Shown: positions 48,654-57,115, counted from the stretch's first letter. The stretch: 64,000 nt of DNA from Phytopseudomonas seleniipraecipitans (GCF_900102335.1 NZ_FNBM01000006.1:186001-250000), one strand, 5' to 3'. The notes: generated by a model not told the origin, from the letters alone. Made by a program: numbers and translations.

Positions 48654-48668
48654 AAGATAGCGCTGTCT
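48654..48668 (+). promoter_or_regulatory. Candidate GntR operator, proximal to gntK
   Basis: AAGATAGCGCTGTCT contains the near-perfect palindrome AGATAGCGCTGTCT (one mispair) and ends 17 bases before the gntK ATG, so a bound repressor would block the promoter or start of transcription. Confidence 0.68.
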
Positions 48669-48685
48669 TCCGCTGGAGTTGCGAT

Positions 48686-49210
48686 ATGAATAACCCTATA
48701 AGCGCCCTGGTTGTGATGGGCGTCTCTGGCTGCGGAAAGAGCTGCGTTGGCGAGTCGATCGCCGAACAGGTCGGCGGCTACCTCATCGAGGGTGACACGT
48801 TTCACCCGCCTGCCAACATCGAGAAAATGAGCAAGGGCATTGCGTTGACCGACGATGATCGCGTCGACTGGTTGACCCGTCTTGGCCAGGAACTCGCCAC
48901 TGCCTTGAAAACTCACGAGAGGCCGCTACTGGCTTGCTCTGCACTCAAACGCAAATACCGAGACCGACTGCGCGAAGCCGTGCCAGGTCTGGGCTTCGTG
49001 TTCCTCGAACTGTCACGCGAAGAAGCTGCAAGCCGCGTGGGTAACCGCCCAGGCCACTTCATGCCTGCCAGTCTTATCGACAGCCAGTTTGCCACGCTGG
49101 AATCGCCACAAGGCGAACCGGCGACATTGACCCTGGATGCCACATTGCCCATCGAGACGCTTGGCCAACAGGCCGCCGATTGGTGGCAGGCAGCCAATAC
49201 CATTCGCTGA
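48686..49210 (+). CDS. gntK: Gluconokinase
   Basis: GntK (174 residues) phosphorylates gluconate to 6-phosphogluconate, feeding the Entner-Doudoroff pathway. The P-loop GVSGCGKSCVGE is near residue 12, then GDTFHPPANIEKMSKGIALTD and ACSALKRKYRDRLRE typical of the family. GGAG lies seven bases before the ATG. It is first of the gntK-small ORF-gntP unit. Confidence 0.96.
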   Translation: MNNPISALVVMGVSGCGKSCVGESIAEQVGGYLIEGDTFHPPANIEKMSKGIALTDDDRVDWLTRLGQELATALKTHERPLLACSALKRKYRDRLREAVPGLGFVFLELSREEAASRVGNRPGHFMPASLIDSQFATLESPQGEPATLTLDATLPIETLGQQAADWWQAANTIR

Positions 49211-49257
49211 TAACACAGCACCATGCTTCTCCCATAACAAAGACAAGTGGAGGCGAC

Positions 49258-49377
49258 ATGAATACTCTTCAAAACGCTCGGCTCGCCGAGCAACCTCGTT
49301 ACAGGGCCCTGACCGATAATCTCGCCCGATACAGCCGAGCGGCTGTAGCTGCAGAGGAGGGTGGCCGTCATGAATGA
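49258..49377 (+). CDS. Small 39-residue reading frame between gntK and gntP
   Basis: The frame starts MNTLQNARLAEQPRYRALTD and ends AEEGGRHE. A GGAGG lies four bases before the ATG, and its TGA overlaps the gntP ATG by eight bases (ATGAATGA), so gntP translation is probably coupled to it. The product is Arg/Ala/Glu-rich and soluble. It is not recognised. Inside it, GCTCGGC at 49276 can pair with GCCGAGC at 49285 or at 49334, and CAGCCG/CGGCTG at 49332-49345 forms a second stem just before the gntP ribosome site. A leader peptide or a small protein are both possible. Confidence 0.55.
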   Translation: MNTLQNARLAEQPRYRALTDNLARYSRAAVAAEEGGRHE

Positions 49378-50740
49378 GGCTACTCTTGGCGCAGGTCCTC
49401 TGCTGGGCATAGCGGCTGGTGCGGTTCTCCTGCTGCTGTTGCTGATCATCCGCTTCCGCCTGCATGCCTTTTTGGCGCTGGTACTGGTCAGCATCGCGAC
49501 GGCGCTGGCCACCCAGGTTCCCTATGACAAGGTGGTGCCAACCTTATTGACCGGGTTCGGCTCCACACTGGCAGCGGTAGCCTTGCTGGTCGGCCTGGGC
49601 GCGATGATTGGCCGGTTGCTGGAAATCACTGGCGGCGCGCAGGTGCTCGCCGACACGCTGATCAACAAGTTCGGTGAAAAGCGCGCGCCATTCGCACTGG
49701 GCATCGCCTCGCTGCTGTTCGGCTTCCCGATCTTCTTCGATGCCGGCTTGATCGTCATGCTGCCGATCATCTTCAGCGTGGCCAAGCGGTTCGGTGGCTC
49801 GACACTGACCTACGCGCTGCCGGCCGCCGGTGCTTTCGCGGCGATGCATGCCTTGGTGCCACCGCACCCGGGGCCAGTCGCAGCTGCCGATCTGCTAGGC
49901 GCCAACATCGGCCTGCTGGTCATTGTTGGGGCAATAATCGCTTTGCCAACCTGGTACTTCGGCGCCTACCTGTTCGGTCTGTGGGCCGGCAAGCGATTCA
50001 ACCTGAAGATACCCAGCAGCTTCCTGACCGATGTAGAGCGCGATACCAGCGTGGCGCCGCCGCCGTTCTCCCTGGTAATGACCATTCTGTTGCTGCCGCT
50101 GGTGCTGATTTTCCTCGACACGGGCCTCAACACGCTCAGCGTGATGGGCACGATTGACGGCAGCAGCGACTGGGTGCAATTCCTGCGCATGATCGGCAAG
50201 ACGCCGGTAGCGCTGCTGATTACCGTGCTCTTCGCACTGATAGCGTTCAGCGGCCGCCATACCCGCAAGCACCTGGAAAAAGTCTGCGAAGGCGCTCTCG
50301 GTCCGATCTGCTCGATCATTCTGGTGACCGGGGCAGGGGGCATGTTCGGTGGTGTGCTGCGTAGCAGCGGCATCGGCGATGCACTGGCAGCCACGCTGTC
50401 CGATACAGGCCTGCCGGTGATCGTCGCCGCCTTCGTTATTTCTGCCGCACTGCGTGTGGCCCAGGGTTCCGCCACGGTAGCGCTCACCACAGCCGCGGCG
50501 CTGATGGCTCCGACGGTCGCCGCAACGCCAGGCCTGAGCGAATTCGACCTGTGCTTTATCGTGGTCGCCATCGCAGGCGGCGCAACGGTGCTGTCCCACG
50601 TCAACGACTCGGGCTTCTGGCTGGTTTCTCGCTTCCTGGAAATGGACGAGAAAACCACACTGAAAACCTGGACGGTGATGGAAACCTTGCTGGGTGGCAT
50701 TGCGTTCCTGCTGGCCCTGATCGGTAGCCTCATCCTTTAA
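49370..50740 (+). CDS. gntP: Gluconate:H+ symporter GntP
   Basis: GntP (456 residues) is a hydrophobic permease of about 12 helices in the GntP family that takes up gluconate with protons. Family landmarks are visible: GFGSTLAAVALLVGLGAMIGRLLE near residue 65, KFGEKRAPFALGIASLLFGFPIFFD, and HALVPPHPGPVAAADLLGANIG. AGGAGG lies nine bases before the ATG at 49370; the GTG at 49361 abuts the same signal and is unlikely to start. It follows gntK and the small frame in one transcript ending at a strong hairpin. Confidence 0.94.
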   Translation: MNEATLGAGPLLGIAAGAVLLLLLLIIRFRLHAFLALVLVSIATALATQVPYDKVVPTLLTGFGSTLAAVALLVGLGAMIGRLLEITGGAQVLADTLINKFGEKRAPFALGIASLLFGFPIFFDAGLIVMLPIIFSVAKRFGGSTLTYALPAAGAFAAMHALVPPHPGPVAAADLLGANIGLLVIVGAIIALPTWYFGAYLFGLWAGKRFNLKIPSSFLTDVERDTSVAPPPFSLVMTILLLPLVLIFLDTGLNTLSVMGTIDGSSDWVQFLRMIGKTPVALLITVLFALIAFSGRHTRKHLEKVCEGALGPICSIILVTGAGGMFGGVLRSSGIGDALAATLSDTGLPVIVAAFVISAALRVAQGSATVALTTAAALMAPTVAATPGLSEFDLCFIVVAIAGGATVLSHVNDSGFWLVSRFLEMDEKTTLKTWTVMETLLGGIAFLLALIGSLIL

Positions 50741-50750
50741 CAAGACCGCA

Positions 50751-50799
50751 CATCCGGGCGTTCACGACAGGCCACATGCCGTTCGTGAGCGCCCGGATG
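50751..50799 (+). terminator. Long hairpin terminator after gntP
   Basis: Seventeen-base arms CATCCGGGCGTTCACGA (50751) and TCGTGAGCGCCCGGATG (50783-50799), with one mismatch position, begin ten bases after the gntP stop. Only a short U run follows (CGTTTG). Confidence 0.75.
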
Positions 50800-50913
50800 C
50801 GTTTGGGTGCATCAGCCTAGACGTAGCCGATGAATAACCTACAGTAAATGAAAGGGACTGCAGCCTGATCCAGCGACAGGAAGCCGCCAGGTGTCATTCA
50901 CGGAGCGTTTTCC

Positions 50914-51165
50914 ATGTCGATCTCGACCAGCAGAGCCACTGCCTTCAGCCATACCAGCAAAAGCGGATCGCATGAGGTGCATCTCGAATTTATCTGGGCG
51001 CACGAAATGGGCGGCGTAGCACAAGCGGTCGTCGCCACGTTTGCAGACGGCAACGGCGAGCAATGCAAACAGTTCATCCTACAAGGGCCATTCAGCGAAT
51101 CCGGCAGCGCCCGCAAGGCAGTAATTGCGAAAGCGGATGCCTGGTTCAATTGTGGCCGAGAGTGA
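50914..51165 (+). CDS. Small hypothetical protein, 83 residues
   Basis: The frame begins MSISTSRATAFSHTSKSG and ends ADAWFNCGRE. GGAG is eight bases before the ATG. It reads as a small soluble alpha/beta protein (VHLEFIWAHEMGG, VVATFADGNGEQCKQFIL) with two cysteines. I do not recognise it. A longer frame exists on the other strand but has an unlikely product. A 36-codon frame follows after 36 bases, perhaps in the same transcript. Confidence 0.6.
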   Translation: MSISTSRATAFSHTSKSGSHEVHLEFIWAHEMGGVAQAVVATFADGNGEQCKQFILQGPFSESGSARKAVIAKADAWFNCGRE

Positions 51166-51201
51166 TGAGCCAGATATGCAGATGTAAAAAATGAGGACTG
51201 A

Positions 51202-51312
51202 ATGAATAAACGCATCATCATCCGCGCTGCAAAGGCCACCGTACTCGTCGGTGGTTTTTTCTGTGCATGCCTGTTGGTCTTTATCGTCGTCGGCATTTTG
51301 ATGGGAGCCTAG
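51202..51312 (+). CDS. Small membrane protein, 36 residues
   Basis: The frame MNKRIIIRAAKA...LVFIVVGILMGA has a basic head and one hydrophobic helix of about 22 residues with two cysteines. GAGG is five bases before the ATG. It is too short for usual gene calling. It follows the 83-residue frame by 36 bases. Function unknown; single-span proteins of this size often associate with larger membrane complexes. Confidence 0.55.
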   Translation: MNKRIIIRAAKATVLVGGFFCACLLVFIVVGILMGA

Positions 51313-51617
51313 CGGTTATTACTGTCCAGTCGGATAGCAGGTGTTCACGATTCATTCGGCGCGATGGTTAGCTAGCAGGATTTCGCTCCAGAAGCGTCGA
51401 TGCCTAGTTTCGCATAATGTATATTATGTTAAATTACGATTATCACGATGATAGCCATCCAACAATTCTGCGATCTATATCGCTCCCCACTCTGATGGCT
51501 CAAGGCGTTCGGAGCCACTTTGCCCGGCACAGCGAAAACCAGGCTTCACCTCACACTGCCAGACCCTGATCTCTTGTTGCCTGCCAACCGCAGCGTGCGC
51601 TTCACTCCAACGCAAAC
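51313..51617. other. AT-rich gene-free stretch
   Basis: About 305 bases with no gene. A perfect six-base-pair dyad CATAAT-GTAT-ATTATG (51413-51428) and a second dyad TATCA-CGA-TGATA (51441-51453) lie together in the AT-rich middle. They could be operators or a promoter; no protein that binds them is known to me. Confidence 0.5.
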
Positions 51618-53573
51618 TCATCGTTGCCCAAGCCCCATTCCTGTCCGCTGCGTGCGCACTGCATCCAGCCGCTGCGCCAGTGAGCGATAGCGCGCCGTTT
51701 CGCTGAATGCATCGGCTGCCTTGTACGAGCCGTAGATGCTCAGGTGGCCCGACTCATCCAGGCCGAACGGTATGTTTTCATGGGTTACGTCCGAAGGCCG
51801 ACCGCTGATGTGAAAAAGGTCATCACGGGCCAGGAATATGGCGTTGCCCAGGCGATTGACCACCCCCGCCAACTCGGTGTTGGCCAGGCGTGCGGACACG
51901 TCTCGCTGTTTGCCGTATTTGTGGATGTCGAAAGGGATATCGAACAGCAACGTCCGGGCGTAGCGATCCGCGACATTGACGTCGAAGTTGGTCGGGGTCG
52001 GCATCACGATCAGTAGCGGCGCCCTCCCCGACGTTCGGCGTATCGCCCGGTATACGCCATTCATCTTGCGCTGATGGCGAATTACGCCCCACGAGCCGGC
52101 GAAAATGATCAGGTCATAACGATGAGCGCCGGCCTTCAGGTAGGCACGATTGAGCAAACATTGCGCATAGGCCCGGCTGCTGGTTGGCCCGGTAAAGGCC
52201 TGGCCTTCCGCGGGAAAACACCAATCGCTGGCTACCGACTGCACGTCGATGGACAGCCTCTTGCCGATCGCATCCCAGAACGGCGCGTAATGGCCTGCGA
52301 ACGAGTCGCCAATGAGCAGCGCTTTGAGCTGACCATCCTGCGCGCCGATGCGACAAAGCTGACCGCGGCTGCCGACCGGCAGCGTGGCAATAGTCTCGAC
52401 GCTATAGAAGCACCAGCCGTTGGTGACTATCGGCATCGACAGCTCTGCCGAGGCACGTCGAAAATCGGCCGATAGCCGAGCTGGAACACCGTTGGCGACA
52501 ACCGTCAGCATCGCTGCGAGCGCTATGCCGAAGAGCATGCCCAGCCTGGTCGCTGGCTGCGTACGCTGTAGCAGCCCATCGCTGCGGGTAATGCCAAGCT
52601 CGATGAACCGATAGGAAAGATGTCCTGCGGCCACGGATGCCAGGATGCCGATCACCAGCCACAGCGGCTGATTCTCCAGGCTGAAGTAACCCAGCCACAC
52701 CACGATTGGCCAGTGCCAGAGGTAAACCGAGTACGAGGTGCGGCCGAGGTACTGCGCGACCCGGTTATCGGTCAGCGCACATCGCTGGTGCCCCGCAGCA
52801 ACGAACAACCCGCTGCCTAGCACTGGAATGAGCGCCAGATAACCAGGCCACAGGGTTTCTTCACTCACCAGCAGAGCGGCAGCCAGGATCAGCGCCAAAC
52901 CCGCCCACGCCATCAACCGCTGCTGGTGATCCTTCAGCCTGAGTGGAAACAAATACACCAAGGCGCCGACCAGCATCTCCCAGGCCCTGGCCGGCAGCAG
53001 ATAAAACGCGCCAGATGGCGAGTACAGCGTGCCCACCACATTGATGGTGAAGGACAGCAGTACGGCGACAATAATCAGCCAGCGCAACATTTTCTGGCCG
53101 ACAAAACGCGCCAACACGGTCAGCAGAATCGGGTAAAGCAGGTAGAACTGCCACTCGTTCGACAGCGACCAGGTATGTAACAACCACAGGTCGTGAGCGC
53201 TCTCCTGGAAATACCCGCCCGTTTTCCAGAACAGTACATTGGAAACGAACGTCAGGGCCGCGATCACCTGCTGCCCGAGGTCCATGTATTCGCTTGGCAT
53301 CAGCAGGAACCAGCCCGCCACGAGCACCGCCACGCAGAGCACCGCCAGAGCCGGCACGATGCGCCGGCAGCGTTCCAGGTAGAACGTCGCGAAACTGAAA
53401 CTGCCGGACAGCTGACGCGAGACGATGATCCCGGTCATGAGATAACCGGATATCACGAAGAAGACATCTACACCGATGAACCCACCAGCTACCGGTGCAA
53501 CGCCGAAGTGAAACAGCACCACCAACGCTACTGCGACGGCACGCAGCCCGTTGATATCCGATCTGAAATGCAT
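51618..53573 (-). CDS. OafA/YrhL-type O-acyltransferase with SGNH domain
   Basis: This 651-residue protein has an acyltransferase-3 membrane domain (about residues 1-370, with FRSDINGLRAVAVALVVLFHFG, SGYLMTG and SLSNEWQFYLLYP, about ten helices) joined to a periplasmic SGNH hydrolase-like domain: GDSF at 422-425, and D606 with H610 in GLDESGHLS. Such fusions acetylate O-antigen, exopolysaccharide or peptidoglycan. The acyl acceptor is not indicated by neighbours. The GT4 gene lies 13 kb away, so a link is unproved. The AT-rich DNA beside it may mark transfer. Confidence 0.9.
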   Translation of the reverse strand: MHFRSDINGLRAVAVALVVLFHFGVAPVAGGFIGVDVFFVISGYLMTGIIVSRQLSGSFSFATFYLERCRRIVPALAVLCVAVLVAGWFLLMPSEYMDLGQQVIAALTFVSNVLFWKTGGYFQESAHDLWLLHTWSLSNEWQFYLLYPILLTVLARFVGQKMLRWLIIVAVLLSFTINVVGTLYSPSGAFYLLPARAWEMLVGALVYLFPLRLKDHQQRLMAWAGLALILAAALLVSEETLWPGYLALIPVLGSGLFVAAGHQRCALTDNRVAQYLGRTSYSVYLWHWPIVVWLGYFSLENQPLWLVIGILASVAAGHLSYRFIELGITRSDGLLQRTQPATRLGMLFGIALAAMLTVVANGVPARLSADFRRASAELSMPIVTNGWCFYSVETIATLPVGSRGQLCRIGAQDGQLKALLIGDSFAGHYAPFWDAIGKRLSIDVQSVASDWCFPAEGQAFTGPTSSRAYAQCLLNRAYLKAGAHRYDLIIFAGSWGVIRHQRKMNGVYRAIRRTSGRAPLLIVMPTPTNFDVNVADRYARTLLFDIPFDIHKYGKQRDVSARLANTELAGVVNRLGNAIFLARDDLFHISGRPSDVTHENIPFGLDESGHLSIYGSYKAADAFSETARYRSLAQRLDAVRTQRTGMGLGQR

Positions 53574-54062
53574 ACCACGACCTCTCGCCGCGCATGCGCA
53601 CCTAGTCAGAGCCTTACTGCTTGAAAGGTTACGTACTACCGTAGGTATCGCGATTTACAGGTCATCCGATCGCTGCGTTACGCAGCGGCTATCGAACGAG
53701 TGTTAGACGCCAACGCTGATTCCACTGAAGGACAACGCCAGGCAGCGAATCCAGCTGGCGCTTGAACTGGGCGCCTCTGCCCTGCTCTTCCAATAACGGG
53801 CAACGTTGATCAGCCTCAGATTGGTCAGCCTCACAGCCCGCGCAAGCAACCCAAGGCGAGGCCTAGAGAAGCACCCTGGCCAGGTCGCAGCAAGAAAATT
53901 TGCGAGCCCGCCGTTTCCGCGCGACGGGCTGTAGGTGGTTGCCGCTTACTGCGCAAAAACCAGCGCAATGGCTGTGCTGAGTAACCGCCGACCAGTTGCT
54001 GACGCCAGTAAAATCATCACGCTGCGCAGAGAAAGGCACGCTCGAACGCGCCTTGGTGCGAG
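53574..54062. other. Gene-free stretch upstream of the acyltransferase
   Basis: About 490 bases without a supportable gene. A perfect seven-base-pair hairpin CGCTGCG-TTA-CGCAGCG lies at 53671-53687, but no U-tract follows. No repeat of the pseudomonad REP type is recognised. The acyltransferase promoter and the exoIII-ligD terminator region should be here. Confidence 0.5.
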
Positions 54063-56894
54063 TTACTTCATCCCAATGCGTTGCCGCATCTCCCGAGTGA
54101 TCGTCTGCCTGGTGGCAGCCAATCCCGCCCACGGATCCTCTTCCAGCTCATTCAGGCGTTGGTGCAGATTGACGATCGTCCAGCTGTTGGCGGCTTTCAG
54201 CTCGCTGACTTCTTCGCGACGAATCGGCACGGAGACGGGTAAACCTTCTCTGGCGCGCACCGAGTAGGCACAGATGGTCGTAGCGCCAAGGCCGTTGCGC
54301 AGGTAGTCGATAAAGATGCGTCCCACTCGGTTCTTGGGGCCGGCGACTGCGGAGAATCGGTCGGGAATAAGCCGGGCCATGTATTTCACGATGCTGTGGC
54401 TGAATGCTTTCACGTCCTGCCAGCTGTCTTTCGGCGTGAGCGGCACGACGATATGGATGCCCTTGCCTCCGCTGGTCTTGAGAAACGATTGGAGGCCCAG
54501 CTCGTCGAGCACCGTCAGCGTCAGTTGGGTGGCTTCGACCATGCTTTTCCATGGCAACGACGGGTCGGGATCGAGATCGAGCACGAAGCGATCGGGCCGC
54601 TGCAGGTCAGCGCTTGTGGCATTCCAGGTATGCAATTCGATCGTGCTCATCTGAACAGCGCCCAGCAGTGCCTCGGGGCTGTTGATCACCATTGCGGGGT
54701 GCTTAGCCTGGGCCTTGCTGATCGAGTCGATACCGGGAATAGCCAGGCCTTCCGGGTTCTTCTGGAAGAACAGCTGAGCGCCGATACCTTCAGGCGCCCG
54801 CACCAGTGCCACCGGGCGGTTTGCCAGTTGCGGGACGATCCAATCGACGGTGCGCACGTAGAATTCGGCCAGATCCCGCTTGGTCAGCCCGCTGCTGGGG
54901 TCTATCACCCGATCAGGATGGGTGAGCCGCAGATGAGGCTCTGGACTATTGCTGCTACTAGTCCGTTTGGCGGGCTTGGCAGCAGCCGGTGATGCGCCCT
55001 GCTCCGCCGCGCCTTTCTGAACGATGCGCTTGGCTCGCTCCTCGGTAATCTCGGTAGCCGGTTTGTCCGTGCGAAGCCCTTGAAAAACGGCATGCCTGAC
55101 GATGCCATCCTGCGTGATTTGCGCGAAGGCGATTTCCGCGAGCAACACGGGTTTTAGCCAATACACACCGCGGGCGTCCGCCCCTGTCGGCGGGTTGGCT
55201 ACCGCAGGTGCCTTGGTTTCCAGCGGCTGCAGTCGGCCATGAATCGAGTTCAATGTCGATTCGCTGAAACCGGTGCCCACCTTGCCGGCGTATCTCAGTT
55301 CTCCGGAGCTCGACTCATGCAGCGCAAGCAGCAGCGCGCCGAACTTGGCGCGCGCGCCTTTGGGAGCTGTGTAGCCCACCACGACGAACTCCTGTCGCCT
55401 TTGGCATTTGAGCTTGATCCAGTCATCGCTGCGTCTGGATCGGTATGCGCTGCCCACCCGTTTGCCGATGAGACCTTCCATTTGCATCTGGCAGGCACTG
55501 TTTAGCAACGCTTCAGGTGCTTCCTCGAAATCGTCGGAGAAACGCAAAAGCCGGGACGGCGATTTGCTTAGCAATGCGGCCAAGACCTCACGGCGCTGCT
55601 CCAGCGCGGTGCTGCGCAAGTCGACGCCATTCAGGTACGGCAGATCAAACACGTAGTAGAGAATGTTGCCGCTGCGTTGCGTCTCGAAGGCATTCTGCAG
55701 CGCCTGGAAATCCGGCAGCCCGTTTTCGTTCGGCACCACCATCTCGCCGTCGAGCCAGCCGTTTTCGATACCCAGCGCCGAGACTGCTGCAACTTGTTCG
55801 GGGAGCTTGTCAGTCCAGTCGTGGCCGTTTCGAGTAAAGCACCTCACCTCGCCATCAAGGATTCGGGTAAGGATGCGGTAACCATCAAATTTGATCTCGA
55901 AACGCCATTCACCGGGCGGCGCAGACTCCACCAATGTGGCCAGTTGCGGTTTCAGGCTGTCGGGCATAGGCCTATCCACAGCCTGTACGGAACGTTTTTT
56001 TGCCACCTGCTTGGCTGGGGTTTGGGGTTTTTCGGGCTCAGGCGAACCGGCGCTGCTTGCGGTACGTGTGCCCTGCCCTTGCCGCTTGCCCGTCTGCCCA
56101 CGTTTTTGCTTACGGCTGCTGATCTCCACCCAGGTCGGCGCATGATCGCTAGGGTGGTCCTCACCTCGTACCCAGGTGTCCACTCCGGCCGATGCAAGAT
56201 AGGGAGCGAGTGCGGGATTGAGCAGCAGGTGGTCGATGCGCAGCCCTGAATTGGTCTGCCAATGGCGCCGGAAATAATCCCAGTAGGTGAATAGCTGCTC
56301 CTCTGGATGCAGATGCCGAAGCGAGTCCACCCAGCCTTGGTCCAGCAGACGCTGATAGCACTCGCGGCTTTCCGGCTGCAGCAACGCATCCTTCAGCCAG
56401 GAGCGTGTGTTGTAAATATCGAAGTCAGTCGGCACGACATTGAAGTCACCGGCAAGTACTACGGGATGCTCGCTGGCCTGCAACGTTCTGGCATGTTCGA
56501 TAAGGTGCTGGAACCACGCGAGTTTGTAATCGAACTTGGGGCCTGGGCGTGGGTTGCCGTTCGGCAAGTACAGACACGCAACGATCACACCGTGGGCGGC
56601 CGCTTCGAGGTAGCGTGCCTGCTTGTCCGATTCGTTACCCGGCAACCCTCTGCGAATCTCCAGCGGCTGCGCATCGCGGGCCAGGATGGCAACCCCATTC
56701 CAGGCGGTTTGCCCCTGGTACACCACACCGTAACCGGCCGCCTCGATATCCTTTGCCGGAAAGGATTTGTCAGCGGCTTTGAGTTCTTGCAGGCAGACGA
56801 TGTCCGGTGCTTCGCGCTCCAGCCAAGTCAGCAGGTTGGGCAACCGCGCGTTGATGCCATTGATATTGAAGGTGGCGATCCGAAGGCGCTTCAT
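54063..56894 (-). CDS. Exonuclease III / AP endonuclease fused to LigD ligase and polymerase domains
   Basis: This is one uninterrupted 943-residue frame. Residues 1-258 are an ExoIII/APE1 domain with all catalytic residues in place: N10 (FNINGI), E37 (QELK), D150/N152 (GDFNVV), D221 (RIDH) and D250-H251 (SDHAP). A basic Gln/Arg/Ala/Pro-rich linker (259-308) leads to an ATP-dependent ligase: K335 in KFDG, E384 region DGE, EG at 473, and WIKLK near 494. From about 650 follows the LigD-type polymerase/primase: D773/D775 (DLDPDP), H814 (GGKGIH) and D863 (FIDY). The usual LigD phosphoesterase domain is not seen. LigD enzymes repair double-strand breaks with Ku; no ku is in the window. Start at 56894 has AGGGAG upstream. 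Confidence 0.95.
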   Translation of the reverse strand: MKRLRIATFNINGINARLPNLLTWLEREAPDIVCLQELKAADKSFPAKDIEAAGYGVVYQGQTAWNGVAILARDAQPLEIRRGLPGNESDKQARYLEAAAHGVIVACLYLPNGNPRPGPKFDYKLAWFQHLIEHARTLQASEHPVVLAGDFNVVPTDFDIYNTRSWLKDALLQPESRECYQRLLDQGWVDSLRHLHPEEQLFTYWDYFRRHWQTNSGLRIDHLLLNPALAPYLASAGVDTWVRGEDHPSDHAPTWVEISSRKQKRGQTGKRQGQGTRTASSAGSPEPEKPQTPAKQVAKKRSVQAVDRPMPDSLKPQLATLVESAPPGEWRFEIKFDGYRILTRILDGEVRCFTRNGHDWTDKLPEQVAAVSALGIENGWLDGEMVVPNENGLPDFQALQNAFETQRSGNILYYVFDLPYLNGVDLRSTALEQRREVLAALLSKSPSRLLRFSDDFEEAPEALLNSACQMQMEGLIGKRVGSAYRSRRSDDWIKLKCQRRQEFVVVGYTAPKGARAKFGALLLALHESSSGELRYAGKVGTGFSESTLNSIHGRLQPLETKAPAVANPPTGADARGVYWLKPVLLAEIAFAQITQDGIVRHAVFQGLRTDKPATEITEERAKRIVQKGAAEQGASPAAAKPAKRTSSSNSPEPHLRLTHPDRVIDPSSGLTKRDLAEFYVRTVDWIVPQLANRPVALVRAPEGIGAQLFFQKNPEGLAIPGIDSISKAQAKHPAMVINSPEALLGAVQMSTIELHTWNATSADLQRPDRFVLDLDPDPSLPWKSMVEATQLTLTVLDELGLQSFLKTSGGKGIHIVVPLTPKDSWQDVKAFSHSIVKYMARLIPDRFSAVAGPKNRVGRIFIDYLRNGLGATTICAYSVRAREGLPVSVPIRREEVSELKAANSWTIVNLHQRLNELEEDPWAGLAATRQTITREMRQRIGMK

Positions 56895-57115
56895 CGGGGG
56901 CTCCCTGAACATTCGTCATAGGCGTATGACCCGCCGATGCGGCTATCAGTCCCAGAGAATGATCAGGGCGTTCGCAGGCGTATTGCCGAGCGAACGTGCG
57001 CTGCGCCTGCCAGAGGCCGGAGCCGCCTGCTGCTGCCGGGCGGTTTGTTGCTGCGGTAAAAATGTGCCGTCTGCATGTCGTGCGTAGAGGGCCTGATGAC
57101 TTGAACGTGACGCCC

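Noticed and set aside
50898..51296. 132-codon minus-strand frame opposite the two small genes
   Set aside because: No ribosome binding site and an unlikely product; the plus-strand frames both have good sites.
53671..53687. Possible REP element (CGCTGCG-TTA-CGCAGCG)
   Set aside because: The stem is short and does not carry the known pseudomonad REP core; only one copy was noticed.
54063..56912. exoIII-ligD start at 56912 instead of 56894
   Set aside because: Only six more residues (MFREPP) are added; AGGGAG is correctly spaced for the 56894 ATG and the ExoIII family begins there.
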